A stretch of 64,000 nucleotides of DNA from Yunchengibacter salinarum (GTDB taxonomy: Bacteria; Pseudomonadota; Alphaproteobacteria; Sphingomonadales; Kordiimonadaceae): NCBI RefSeq assembly GCF_037658235.1, contig NZ_JBBJLN010000003.1, positions 124,001-188,000 of the forward strand, given 5' to 3'. Within the stretch, counting starts at the first letter, position 1; each line of letters opens with the position of its first letter. Positions 1-8,404 of this stretch are shown here, one piece after another. Position numbers and translations under genes: made by a program. The notes beneath the pieces are model-generated. The model ran no database searches and was not told the DNA's origin. It was given only the letters and a program-made list of their open reading frames with translations.

Positions 1-1488
1 GATCGGGACCGGCTGATACGCCTGATGGAAGGGGTGGAGGATATCCCCGGCGTGGCGCTGAGCGAAGGCATCACCTGGGACTGGGAAAGCCTGGAAGACT
101 ATATGGATGCCATCGATGTGCCCCACGCCATCGATTTCGCCGTTCAGGTAACGCACGATCCCTTGCGCGTTTATGTGATGGGGGACCGGGCAGAAGCCGG
201 GGAGCCCGCCCGCGATGACGATATCGCGGCCATGCGCGATCTGACCCGGCGCGCGCTGGAGGCGGGGGCCATCGGCTTCACCACTGGCCGCACCGACCTG
301 CACCGCACGGCGGACGGGGAATGGACCCCGGCGAGCGAGGCCACCGGGGCGGAGCTGGCCGGCATCGCCCGCGCCTTCGAGGGGCTGGATCACGGCGTTC
401 TTCAGGCGGTGAACGATTTCGACCTGGAGCGTGACGACCCGGATGCCTTTGCGCGGGAGTTCGCCATACTGGAATCCTTCGCCCGTGCGGGCGGCGGGCG
501 GCCCTTTTCGCTGTCGCTGATGCAGCGGGATTTCGCTCCCGGACAGTGGCGGCGGATCATTGAAGAGGCCGAGCGCCTGAAGGCTGACGGGGTGGATATG
601 CACTTGCAGACGGCGCCGCGCGGCATTGGCGTGATTCTGGGCCTGCAATGCACCTTTCACCCCTTTATCGGCTTTCCGAGCTACAAGGCGATCGCCCATC
701 TGCCGCTGGCCGAGCGGGTGGCCGCCATGAAAGATCCGGCCTTCAAGAAGCGGTTGCTCCTGGAGACCTCCGAGAAAATGGCCGGGGACGGCAGCGCCAT
801 CCCCCCTTTGGCGGACAAGCTGCTGGCCACCATCGATTTTGTCAGTTGCAAGCTGTTCAAGCTGGGTGACCCGCCGGACTATGAGCAATCGGTGGACAAC
901 AGCGTTTATAAAATGGCCGAACGCGCCGGTGTCAGCCCGCTTGAGATGATCTATGACATCCTGCTGGAAGACGAGGGGCGCGCCTTTCTTTATTTCCCGA
1001 TTTATAATTATACCGACCTGAATTATCAGGCGGTCCATGAGATGATGACCCACCCGCAGGCGATCATGGGCCTGTCCGATGGCGGGGCGCATGTGGGAAC
1101 CATCTGTGACGCCAGCTTCCCTACCTATCTTCTGGCCCACTGGACGAAACCGCGCAGCGATGGCCGCACCATCGCCGTGGAGCAGGCGGTGCACATGCTG
1201 ACCGGCAAGCAGGCCGCCTATCTTGGCCTGACGGATCGGGGCCTGATCCGCGAGGGCATGAAGGCGGACATCAATGTGATCGCACCGCAGGCGCTGCGCC
1301 TGCATCCGCCGCGCATGGTGCAGGACCTGCCCGCCGGGGGGCAGCGCCTGTTGCAGGCGGCCACGGGTTATCGGGCCATGCTGGTTTCCGGCAAGGTGGT
1401 GGTGCGCGACGATCGTGTGACAGACGCCCGCCCCGGTCGCCTGGTACGGGCCGGGCCACGGGGCGCGGGCCGGATGGCGGCGGAATAG
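1..1488 (+). CDS. N-acyl-D-amino-acid deacylase family amidohydrolase (5' truncated)
   Basis: The reading frame is open from the first base, so the N-terminus, with the first metal-binding HxH of the amidohydrolase barrel, lies outside the window. The visible 496 codons resemble the D-aminoacylase family (COG3653), zinc enzymes that hydrolyse N-acyl-D-amino acids or related amides. The family's late motif SDGGAHVGTICDAS is clear at about 1077-1112; its Asp is the expected catalytic base. A C-terminal segment (REGMKADINVI) matches the beta-sandwich that follows the barrel. The stop codon abuts the GTG of the TSUP permease, which suggests co-transcription. The exact substrate cannot be told. 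Confidence 0.85.
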   Translation, partial: DRDRLIRLMEGVEDIPGVALSEGITWDWESLEDYMDAIDVPHAIDFAVQVTHDPLRVYVMGDRAEAGEPARDDDIAAMRDLTRRALEAGAIGFTTGRTDLHRTADGEWTPASEATGAELAGIARAFEGLDHGVLQAVNDFDLERDDPDAFAREFAILESFARAGGGRPFSLSLMQRDFAPGQWRRIIEEAERLKADGVDMHLQTAPRGIGVILGLQCTFHPFIGFPSYKAIAHLPLAERVAAMKDPAFKKRLLLETSEKMAGDGSAIPPLADKLLATIDFVSCKLFKLGDPPDYEQSVDNSVYKMAERAGVSPLEMIYDILLEDEGRAFLYFPIYNYTDLNYQAVHEMMTHPQAIMGLSDGGAHVGTICDASFPTYLLAHWTKPRSDGRTIAVEQAVHMLTGKQAAYLGLTDRGLIREGMKADINVIAPQALRLHPPRMVQDLPAGGQRLLQAATGYRAMLVSGKVVVRDDRVTDARPGRLVRAGPRGAGRMAAE

Positions 1489-2286
1489 GTGGCGGACGCG
1501 GCCTTTTTCCAGCCGGTGGCCGATGTGCTGGACCGCTTGATGGCCGAGGGCATCGCCACCCTTCTGGCCATGCTGGGGGCGATCTTTCTGGCGGCGGTGC
1601 TGCGCGCCTTTACCGGCTTTGGCTTCGCGCTTGGGGCGTTGCCGGTTCTGGGCGCGGTGTTGCAACCGGGCACGGCGGTATCGGTGGTGGTTCTGCTGAC
1701 CCTGCTGGTCAGCCTGACCACGCTCAGGGGCTATTGGGGCCGGGTGCCCGTCGGCCCCATGGCGCCGATTTTGGTGCTGTCATTACTGGGCACGCTGCTG
1801 GGGGCACGGCTTCTGGCGCTGATCGACAAGGCCAGCTTTCAGCTTCTGGTGGGCGTGGTGGTGATGCTGTCCAGCCTGTTGCTGATGCGGCAGAGTGTGC
1901 ATGTGGCCGCGCCCCCGCGCCTTGTGGGGTGGCTGGCGGGGCTGGCCAGTGGCGTGCTCAATGGCGCCGTGGCGGTGCCCGGCCCGCCGGTGATCGTCTA
2001 TGCCATGGCCCGCTTCCGGGACGCGGCGGACAGCCGGGCCTTTCTGATGGTGTTTTTCCTGTTTTCCAGCGCCGCCGCCGTCATCGCTTTTGCCTTTGGC
2101 GGTTATCTGGGGCTTGAGGAGATGTTGCTGGTGGTGGCCGCCTATCCCGCCATGGTGGCGGGCGACAGGCTGGGCTTTTTCCTGTTTTGGCGGTACGGTT
2201 CCAGCCTGTACCGGCGCGTGGCGGTGGCCGGATTGTTTCTGATGGGCGCGGCCAGTGTGGCACAGGCGGTCATGGGGGCGGCCTGA
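1489..2286 (+). CDS. TSUP (TauE/SafE) family membrane permease
   Basis: This 265-residue integral membrane protein has many hydrophobic segments and two similar halves with glycine/proline-rich loops (RAFTGFGFALGALP near residue 38; GVLNGAVAVPGPPVI near residue 155), as in TauE/SafE/TSUP carriers. Known family members move sulfite, sulfoacetate or other small organic anions across the inner membrane. The GTG start at 1489 directly follows the deacylase stop, and there is no strong ribosome site, so translation is probably coupled. An internal ATG at 1540 is a less likely start. Pairing with a deacylase suggests handling of an amide-derived product, but this is inference. Confidence 0.85.
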   Translation: MADAAFFQPVADVLDRLMAEGIATLLAMLGAIFLAAVLRAFTGFGFALGALPVLGAVLQPGTAVSVVVLLTLLVSLTTLRGYWGRVPVGPMAPILVLSLLGTLLGARLLALIDKASFQLLVGVVVMLSSLLLMRQSVHVAAPPRLVGWLAGLASGVLNGAVAVPGPPVIVYAMARFRDAADSRAFLMVFFLFSSAAAVIAFAFGGYLGLEEMLLVVAAYPAMVAGDRLGFFLFWRYGSSLYRRVAVAGLFLMGAASVAQAVMGAA

Positions 2287-2340
2287 TCCCTGATGCGCAC
2301 CGGTCTTATGGCGTCTGGCGACAAGTGGGGGATGGCAGGC

Positions 2341-2652
2341 ATGGAATATCTTCTGGAAGCGACCGATGATGGTGTCAGCGTTACGCTGAACGGGCGCATG
2401 ACCTTCAACAATCAGGCACAGTGGCGGTCCCTGATGGCGGACCTGACCGAGGCCGGGCCGAAGCGTGTGGTGGTGGATATTAGCGCGGTGGATTTCATGG
2501 ACAGCACCGGGCTTGGCATGTTGCTCAAGCTGCGGTCCTCCGCCCGCAAGGAAGGGTGGGATCTGACCGTGCGTCGCGCGCGGGACGGCCAGGTGGCGCG
2601 GTTGATCGACCTGTCCCAGTTCGGCGACCTGCTGCCGTTCGAGGAGGTCTAG
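2341..2652 (+). CDS. STAS-domain anti-sigma factor antagonist-like protein
   Basis: A 103-residue single STAS domain. The conserved MDSTGLG motif is present; its Ser is the phosphorylation site in SpoIIAA/RsbV-type antagonists. In that family the unphosphorylated form binds an anti-sigma kinase and releases its target. I chose the ATG at 2341, which has a GGGGG ribosome site about 10 bases upstream; in-frame earlier starts at 2293 and 2332 add residues unlike the family. The next gene starts four bases after the stop and encodes a GHKL-type ATPase, the expected partner. No sigma factor gene is nearby. Confidence 0.88.
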   Translation: MEYLLEATDDGVSVTLNGRMTFNNQAQWRSLMADLTEAGPKRVVVDISAVDFMDSTGLGMLLKLRSSARKEGWDLTVRRARDGQVARLIDLSQFGDLLPFEEV

Positions 2653-2656
2653 CGTC

Positions 2657-3592
2657 GTGCCCCGCACCTCCTTTATCGCGGCCACGCCCGGTTTCTGGCG
2701 GGATTATGCAGACGCATCAGCGGCCTTGAGGGCGGAAATGCTGCACCCCCTTGGCGGATGTGTCTCCGCTGGCCCGGTGGCGCCGCTTGCCGGAGAGATG
2801 CCACCCGACCTGCTGCTGTGTGACCCGGCGGACTGCGCGGCGGAAGGCACCTTGCCGCGCCCCGGTCACCGTGCCCGTCATGTGCTGGACATCACCGTTC
2901 GCTCAGAGGGTGTGGAGACGCCGGAAGCACCGGGCAGCATGGCCCCCGACCATGACGCGCCCCGCACCGAGGCGGCGGCACACGGCGGCGGGGCGCACAT
3001 GCGCTGGTGCCTGTCCAGCCGCCTGGCCTATGCCCTGCTGTCCCCCGCGCGGGCGTTTCTGCTGGCACTGGAATGGCGGCTGGGTGCAATGGTTCGCGGC
3101 CTGCCTTTTCCCGACATGGAAATCGCCCTGCACGAGGCGCTCATCAATGGCATCATACATGGTAATTTCGGCCTTGATTCCCCCGACCTGCATCAGGGGG
3201 AGCAGGCGCTGGCCGCTTATGACCGGATCATCCGCGAACGTCTGGCGGACGCCGCCTTTGCCACCAAACCCCTGTGGCTGGATGCCTGGTACGGGACGGA
3301 CGGCGTAATATTGCAGGTGGTGGATGCGGGCGCGGGCATACCGGATGCGCATCTGGCCCGGCTTCGGGGCAAGCCGGTAGTCCATTGCCATGACGGCGCC
3401 GATTCCGCGCCATTCGCGCAAATGGATGCCGGGTCGGATTTATCGGGCGGGGTATCTCGTGAAGCGCTCGTCAACCATGGGCTCGCCACCAGCGGGCGCG
3501 GTCTGTGGCTGATCCACACACTGGCCCACAAGGTCACGCCGGTGGCCGCCGGGCGGGGTCTCAGGCTGCATTTCGGGGGCGAGCGCCCCTGA
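2657..3592 (+). CDS. HATPase_c (GHKL) protein, probable partner of the STAS protein
   Basis: The 311-residue protein has a GHKL ATP-binding domain in its C-terminal half: an N-box (HEALINGIIHGN, about residues 159-170), a G1 box (DAGAGIP, about 223-229) and a G2 box (SGRGLWLI, about 279-286). RsbW/SpoIIAB anti-sigma kinases are about half this length. The first ~110 residues match no domain I recognise, though DLLLCDPADC could be a degenerate receiver-like strand. Residues ~170-200 and ~235-275 look like insertions in the ATP lid. It starts at GTG 2657, with GAGG upstream, four bases after the STAS gene. It is probably the kinase of a partner switch; its target is unknown. Confidence 0.75.
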   Translation: MPRTSFIAATPGFWRDYADASAALRAEMLHPLGGCVSAGPVAPLAGEMPPDLLLCDPADCAAEGTLPRPGHRARHVLDITVRSEGVETPEAPGSMAPDHDAPRTEAAAHGGGAHMRWCLSSRLAYALLSPARAFLLALEWRLGAMVRGLPFPDMEIALHEALINGIIHGNFGLDSPDLHQGEQALAAYDRIIRERLADAAFATKPLWLDAWYGTDGVILQVVDAGAGIPDAHLARLRGKPVVHCHDGADSAPFAQMDAGSDLSGGVSREALVNHGLATSGRGLWLIHTLAHKVTPVAAGRGLRLHFGGERP

Positions 3593-3606
3593 CCGGGGCT
3601 GAGTGC

Positions 3607-4053
3607 CTAGCTTTTATCCAGGTCGTGCTGGCTGATGAATGCCTGAATGCGTTTCGGCGTGGTCAGCCCGGCTGCGCGCGCGATTTCGCGGCCATCATCG
3701 AACAGCATCAGAATGCCGGTGCCGCGAATGCCGTACCGCTTGAGAAATGCCGGGTCGTCGTCATAGTCCACCCTGACGGCGCGGATGTTCGGTGCGGTGC
3801 CATTGTCCACCATGGTTTCAAAGGCTTCGTGCTGCGCCTTGCAGGTGGGGCACCAGCTTGCATAGATTTCCACCAGCATGGGGTCGCCATTCTGCAGGGT
3901 CTCGTTGAAGCTGGCCGCTTCATAGGGTTGCCAGCCTGCCAGAATCGGGTCCGCCGGGCGCAGATTCATGTAGAGCAGGTGCCCGAACAGGCCGATGGCG
4001 ATCAGGCCGGTAATGCCCACCGTGGCCCAGGCTTTTTTGAGAAAGGCTTTCAT
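3607..4053 (-). CDS. Membrane-anchored thioredoxin-fold protein
   Basis: The 148-residue protein (from the ATG at 4053) begins with a short basic stretch and one hydrophobic helix (AWATVGITGLIAIGLFGHLL), then a thioredoxin fold with the WCPTC redox motif and a cis-Pro region (GIRGTGILM). The anchor implies a periplasmic or membrane-facing disulfide or thiol role. It follows the TRAP transporter large permease on the same strand after 51 bases and may be co-transcribed. It faces the HATPase gene tail to tail. An upstream in-frame ATG (4089) would add 12 residues ahead of the anchor and is less likely. Confidence 0.85.
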   Translation of the reverse strand: MKAFLKKAWATVGITGLIAIGLFGHLLYMNLRPADPILAGWQPYEAASFNETLQNGDPMLVEIYASWCPTCKAQHEAFETMVDNGTAPNIRAVRVDYDDDPAFLKRYGIRGTGILMLFDDGREIARAAGLTTPKRIQAFISQHDLDKS

Positions 4054-4104
4054 GAAGCGCGATTTACCATGTGCCGGGCGCCGCCGCAATTAACGACAGC
4101 GTGA

Positions 4105-5745
4105 TCATGAACCGAACATCCGGTCTGGCAGCCAGGTGACCAGTCCAGGGGCCAGAATCAGGGTGATCAGCGCCAGAATCTGGATCAGCACAAAGGGCAG
4201 AACACCGCGATACATGGCCTTGGTGGGTACGCTTTCGGGCACCACGCCGCGCAGATAGAACAGCGCGAACCCGAAAGGCGGGGTCAGGAAGCTGGTTTGC
4301 AGGTTCATCGCCATCAGCACCCCAAGCCAGATCGGCCCGTGAGACCCTTCCATGGCGAGCAGGGCGGGGGCCACCACCGGCACCACCACAAAGGTGATTT
4401 CGATAAAGTCCAGGAAAAAGCCCAGCACGAACATCAATGCCATGACGATCAGCAGCGCGGTCATGTGGCCGCCGGGCAGGTTGTTCAACCAGTCCTCGAT
4501 CAGCATGTCGCCGCCAAGGCCCCGGAACACCAGCGAAAACAGCGCCGCGCCGATCAGGATGCCATAGATCATGGTGGAAATGGTCAGCGTGCCCTTGAGG
4601 ATGTCGCTCAGCACCCCGGCGCGGTGGGTGGTCCACAGCGCGCGGGCGAGCGCCAGCGCGAACAGCACGGCAAGCGCCAGCGCCAGCACAAAGGCCAGTT
4701 GCTCGCCCAATGAGACGGTCTCGCGGCCCATGCGCAGGTCCACCATGCGGGACAGCACAACCAGACCCGCAAGGGCGCCGAGCGCCAGCCAGCCCGTTCC
4801 GCCGCTGCTTCTGCCGCCACCTGTTGGCGCGGCTTCCGGGGTGCCGTCCCCGCCTTGTGGCCGGTTGCCGATCCGCGTGGCCCCCAGCAGCATGGCACCC
4901 ACCGCGCCCACGGACGCGGCTTCGGTAGGGGTGGCCACGCCCGACAGGATGGAGCCCAGCACCGCCACGATCAGCACCAGCGGCGGCAGCAGGGCGGCGG
5001 CCAGCCGTGCCATGAAGGCGGGGTCCAGCCCATCGCCCTTGTCACGCGGGATGGCCGGGCTGGTTTCCGGGCGCAGTATCGCCATGGCCACCTGATAGAG
5101 CATGTAAAGGCCAACCAGCGTCAGCCCCGGCAGCAGGGCGCCGGCAAACAGTTCCCCCGCGCTCATGGGGTCGGGGGCGAAATTGTTCTGCTTCAATTGC
5201 GCCTGCTGCCAGGCGGCGGACAGCACGTCCGCCAGCAGGATCAGCACAATGGAAGGCGGAATGATCTGCCCCAGCGTGCCCGATGCGGCGATGGAACCGG
5301 TGGCGAGCGACGGGCTGTAGCCGCGCCGGAGCATGGTGGGCAGGGACATCAGGCCCATGGTCACCACGGTGGCCCCCACAATGCCGGTGGACGCGGCCAG
5401 CAGCGCGCCCACCAGGGTTACGCTGAGCCCCAGCCCGCCCCTGAGCGACCCGAACAACTGGCCCATGCTTTCAAGCAGGTCTTCCGCCACGCGGGACTTT
5501 TCCAGCGTCACCCCCATGAGGACGAACAGCGGCACCGCGAACAGCAGGTCGTTCGAGATCACATTGCCGAACAATCGGTTGGGCAGCAGGGACAGGAAGC
5601 TGCCGTCCAGATGGCCGGTGACCATGCCGATGAGCCCGAACAGCAGGCCCGTGCCGCCCAGCGTGAACGCCACGGGAAAGCCGCTGAGCAGAAAGGCCAT
5701 GAGCACGGCGAACATGGCAAGTGTCAGGCCGAGCGACGGGTCCAT
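4105..5745 (-). CDS. TRAP transporter large permease (DctM family)
   Basis: This 546-residue, strongly hydrophobic protein is the ion-coupled translocation subunit of a tripartite ATP-independent periplasmic transporter. It is longer than a typical DctM (about 430 residues). The extra length is a hydrophilic Gly/Pro-rich loop (about residues 295-320) flanked by added hydrophobic segments, as in the mannitol/chloroaromatic/2-oxo-acid branch. DctM motifs such as GTLGQIIPPSIVLILL are evident. Its ATG overlaps the stop of the small permease gene by one base (TGATG), so the two are translationally coupled. Confidence 0.93.
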   Translation of the reverse strand: MDPSLGLTLAMFAVLMAFLLSGFPVAFTLGGTGLLFGLIGMVTGHLDGSFLSLLPNRLFGNVISNDLLFAVPLFVLMGVTLEKSRVAEDLLESMGQLFGSLRGGLGLSVTLVGALLAASTGIVGATVVTMGLMSLPTMLRRGYSPSLATGSIAASGTLGQIIPPSIVLILLADVLSAAWQQAQLKQNNFAPDPMSAGELFAGALLPGLTLVGLYMLYQVAMAILRPETSPAIPRDKGDGLDPAFMARLAAALLPPLVLIVAVLGSILSGVATPTEAASVGAVGAMLLGATRIGNRPQGGDGTPEAAPTGGGRSSGGTGWLALGALAGLVVLSRMVDLRMGRETVSLGEQLAFVLALALAVLFALALARALWTTHRAGVLSDILKGTLTISTMIYGILIGAALFSLVFRGLGGDMLIEDWLNNLPGGHMTALLIVMALMFVLGFFLDFIEITFVVVPVVAPALLAMEGSHGPIWLGVLMAMNLQTSFLTPPFGFALFYLRGVVPESVPTKAMYRGVLPFVLIQILALITLILAPGLVTWLPDRMFGS

Positions 5746-6281
5746 CAGCTATCCTTTCCGATGGCCGGGTTATGGCCTTTCAGAGTCAGGGCGGCGCGCA
5801 GCAGGTCCGCTACGGCGGCCACCGACATGGTCAGGGGAAAGGCGAGCAGGGTGGCCTTCAGAACATAGACAAAGGGCAGCCCGCTGGATTCCACGCTGGT
5901 CTCGTTCATGGCCCAACTGGTGATCACGAAGGGCAGGGCGGTGGCCCAGAACAGGCCCAGAAACGGCATCAGAAGCAGCAATGTGCCCAGCAGATCGACC
6001 CAGGCGCGACCGCGCGCGCCCAGGCGGCTGTAGAACAGGTCCACCCGCACATGGCCGTCCCGGAGCGCGGTATACCCGGCGCCGCCCAGAAACATCAGCG
6101 CGTTGATATAGGTCAGGCTTTCCTGAAGCTGGATGGAACCGGTGCGGAACACATAAACCATCACCACCACCAGGAACTGCACCAGCATCAGCAGCAGCGG
6201 CAGTACGGCCAGGATCGATCCCGTTCGGTCCAGAAACCGGTCGAGCCGAAACAGCAGGCGTTGGGCGGGGTTGGGTGTCAT
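5745..6281 (-). CDS. TRAP transporter small permease (DctQ family)
   Basis: A 178-residue protein with four hydrophobic segments, the usual DctQ layout. The start at 6281 (MTPNPAQ) is preferred over a longer frame because the extra 46 residues are low-complexity and overlap the substrate-binding protein gene. It sits between the substrate-binding protein (22 bases upstream) and the large permease (one-base overlap), giving the order P-Q-M. It is required with DctM to form the membrane complex. Confidence 0.92.
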   Translation of the reverse strand: MTPNPAQRLLFRLDRFLDRTGSILAVLPLLLMLVQFLVVVMVYVFRTGSIQLQESLTYINALMFLGGAGYTALRDGHVRVDLFYSRLGARGRAWVDLLGTLLLLMPFLGLFWATALPFVITSWAMNETSVESSGLPFVYVLKATLLAFPLTMSVAAVADLLRAALTLKGHNPAIGKDS

Positions 6282-6303
6282 CAAGGATGGGCTCCGTAGG
6301 CGA

Positions 6304-7521
6304 TCAACTGGTTGCGCGTCGGGCGTCGAAGAAGGCGCGCTCCGCCACTTCGCCCCAGCGCATACCATTGGTGCGCGCCGCCATGAAGCTGTCGTGCACG
6401 CGTTTCGACAGGTCGTCATGGGTGGCGGTTTCTTCCAGCACCGCGCGGCTGATACGCGCCAGTTCGGCCAGGATCGGCTCGCTGAACCGGTGCAGCGTGA
6501 CCCCGTGCTTGTTGATCAGTGTGTCCAGGGCGCGCGCATTGTTGGCATTGAACTCGGCCAGCATGATGTCGTTCTCGGCGGCGGCGGCGGCTTCGATCAG
6601 GGCGCGGTCGGCGGGCGCCAGATCGTTCCAGAGATCCAGATTGAGCCCAAGGGACAGCGTGGTCCCCGGCTCGTGAATGCCCGGATAATAGTAATTCTTG
6701 ACGATGGTGTGGAAGCCGAAGGCCAGATCGTTCCACGGGCCGACCCATTCGGTGGCATCTATGTTGCCCTGTGACAGCGCCTGGAAAATCTCGCCGCCCT
6801 GCTTGGTCACCGTCGTTGCGCCGAGCCGCGCCATGACTTCGCCGCCAAGGCCGGGCATACGGATGCGCAGGCCCTGAAAGTCTTCAACGCTGTCGATGGT
6901 CTTGTTGAACCAGCCGCCCATCTGCACACCGGAATTGCCCGCGGGCATGGCCTTCATGTTGAAACGGGCGGACAGGTCGTCCCACAGTTCCTGGCCGCCG
7001 CCAAAGCGTATCCAGGCGTTCATTTCATTGGCATTGAGCCCCATCGGTACGGCGGCGAAATAGGAAAAGGCCGGGTGCTTGCCCTGCCAGTAATATTCCG
7101 CTGCGTGGACCATGTCCGCCTGCCCCTGGGCCACGGCATCAAAACCGCCCAGCGCCCCCACCAGTTCGCCCGCTGCATAAAGCCGCACGGTGATGCGGCC
7201 ATCGGTCATGTCCGTGATCCGCTGGGCGAGCCGCGCCGCGCCGGTGCCGAGGCCGGGAAAATTCTTCGGCCAGGCCGTGACCATTTTCAAAGTCCGCTTG
7301 CCGCGGGCCACCGAGGGCGCGCCGCCGCCCTCAGCCCCTTCGCCAGAGCCGTTGCCCCCCTGACCGCACGCCGCCAACAGGCCGCTGGCCCCGATTGCCG
7401 CCGTCAGCCCCAACACCCGGCGCCGACCGGGCGCGGCGGGGCCGTTCGTCGTGGCGGCCTTATTGGGTGTTCCGGTTGTGCTGGTCCGGTCTGTGCGTGT
7501 CTTGGCGTCGGTCACCCGCAT
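6304..7521 (-). CDS. TRAP substrate-binding protein, TakP-like (2-oxo acid type)
   Basis: A 405-residue periplasmic receptor. The N-terminus from 7521 carries a twin-arginine stretch (GRRRVLG) and a lipobox-like LLAAC, so it is probably a Tat-exported lipoprotein. The mature part resembles Rhodobacter TakP: WPKNFPG, AAGELV, AGNSGVQMGGWFNK, RIRMPGLGGEV and EWVGPWNDLAFG, the last holding the Glu and Trp that in TakP help bind Na+ and 2-oxo acid. Expected ligands are pyruvate or other 2-oxo acids, inferred from the family. The upstream region 7564-7598 holds a repeated 15-mer and a palindrome that could be its operator. Confidence 0.9.
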   Translation of the reverse strand: MRVTDAKTRTDRTSTTGTPNKAATTNGPAAPGRRRVLGLTAAIGASGLLAACGQGGNGSGEGAEGGGAPSVARGKRTLKMVTAWPKNFPGLGTGAARLAQRITDMTDGRITVRLYAAGELVGALGGFDAVAQGQADMVHAAEYYWQGKHPAFSYFAAVPMGLNANEMNAWIRFGGGQELWDDLSARFNMKAMPAGNSGVQMGGWFNKTIDSVEDFQGLRIRMPGLGGEVMARLGATTVTKQGGEIFQALSQGNIDATEWVGPWNDLAFGFHTIVKNYYYPGIHEPGTTLSLGLNLDLWNDLAPADRALIEAAAAAENDIMLAEFNANNARALDTLINKHGVTLHRFSEPILAELARISRAVLEETATHDDLSKRVHDSFMAARTNGMRWGEVAERAFFDARRATS

Positions 7522-7563
7522 GTCCCCTTGCGCTCGCGGTTGATGAGTGGCAGCCTTCCCCCC

Positions 7564-7598
7564 GGCTCCCCGAACCATGGCTCCCCGAACCATGGTTC
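7564..7598. promoter_or_regulatory. Two 15-bp direct repeats plus a 12-bp palindrome upstream of the TRAP operon
   Basis: GGCTCCCCGAACCAT occurs twice in direct succession (7564-7578, 7579-7593). The second copy runs into a perfect palindrome GAACCATGGTTC (7587-7598). The block lies 43-77 bases upstream of the substrate-binding protein start and just after the bpt stop. It could be a regulator binding site for the transporter operon. No convincing -35/-10 pair was found beside it. Confidence 0.45.
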
Positions 7599-7612
7599 AC
7601 CGGATTCGGTGT

Positions 7613-8335
7613 TCAGTCTTCCAGGGTGTGCCAGCCGTCCGGCCCCAGCTTTTCCAGGGGGCGGAAGCGCCGTTTGTAGTCCATCTTCGGGCTGCCTTCC
7701 ACCCAGTAGCCCAGATACACATAATCCCGTCGCATGGCCTGGGTGCGTTCGATATGATCCAGAATCACATGCGTGCCCAGGGACCGGCGCGGGGCGGACG
7801 TGTCGAAAAAACTGTAGATCATGGACAGGCCGTCGCTCAGCTCGTCGGTGAGGGCGCAGGCCATCAGGCGATCATCCATCACCCGGCGATATTCGACCAT
7901 CACGGTGGGCACCGGCGTGGTTTCCACCATGTCGCGGAATTCCTCCCGGCTCATTTCCGCCATGGAGCCGTCCCCGTGGCGGTGGGCCAGATAGCGGCTG
8001 AGCAGATCGAACTGTTCTTCGGTCACTTCGGCGGGGCGCAGGACCGCTTTCAGGTCGCTGTTGCGTTTCCACACCCGACGATCGGACTTGCGGGGGCGGA
8101 AATCATTGGCCCTGACCCGCACGGAAATGCACGCCGCGCACCCCTCGCAGGCCGGGCGATACACCACTGACTGGCTGCGCCGGAATCCCACCCGGCCCAG
8201 CGCTTCGCCCAGAGCCGCCGCATCCGGCCCGGCAAGCTCTGTAAAGACCTTCCGCTCCGTTCGGCCATCCAGATACGGGCAGGGCGCCGGGGCGGTGACA
8301 TAAAATTTCGGAAACTGGAGACCCTGATCGGTCAT
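7613..8335 (-). CDS. bpt: Aspartate/glutamate leucyltransferase (Bpt)
   Basis: A 240-residue enzyme of the bacterial Bpt/ATE1 family, which moves leucine from Leu-tRNA to N-terminal Asp or Glu and so feeds substrates to ClpS/ClpAP in the N-degron pathway. The N-terminal half holds the family's cysteine-rich signature (YRPACEGCAACISVRV). The C-terminal half has the GNAT-like region ending in YVYLGYWVEGSPKMDYK. Length is typical. It lies on the minus strand downstream of the SLC13 permease with a 69-base gap. Confidence 0.96.
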   Translation of the reverse strand: MTDQGLQFPKFYVTAPAPCPYLDGRTERKVFTELAGPDAAALGEALGRVGFRRSQSVVYRPACEGCAACISVRVRANDFRPRKSDRRVWKRNSDLKAVLRPAEVTEEQFDLLSRYLAHRHGDGSMAEMSREEFRDMVETTPVPTVMVEYRRVMDDRLMACALTDELSDGLSMIYSFFDTSAPRRSLGTHVILDHIERTQAMRRDYVYLGYWVEGSPKMDYKRRFRPLEKLGPDGWHTLED

Positions 8336-8404
8336 GCGGCCTGATCCTGTCCCTGATCCTGACTGACTGGCGCACCAGCGCGTTCGATATCCAATGCGAT
8401 CCGG

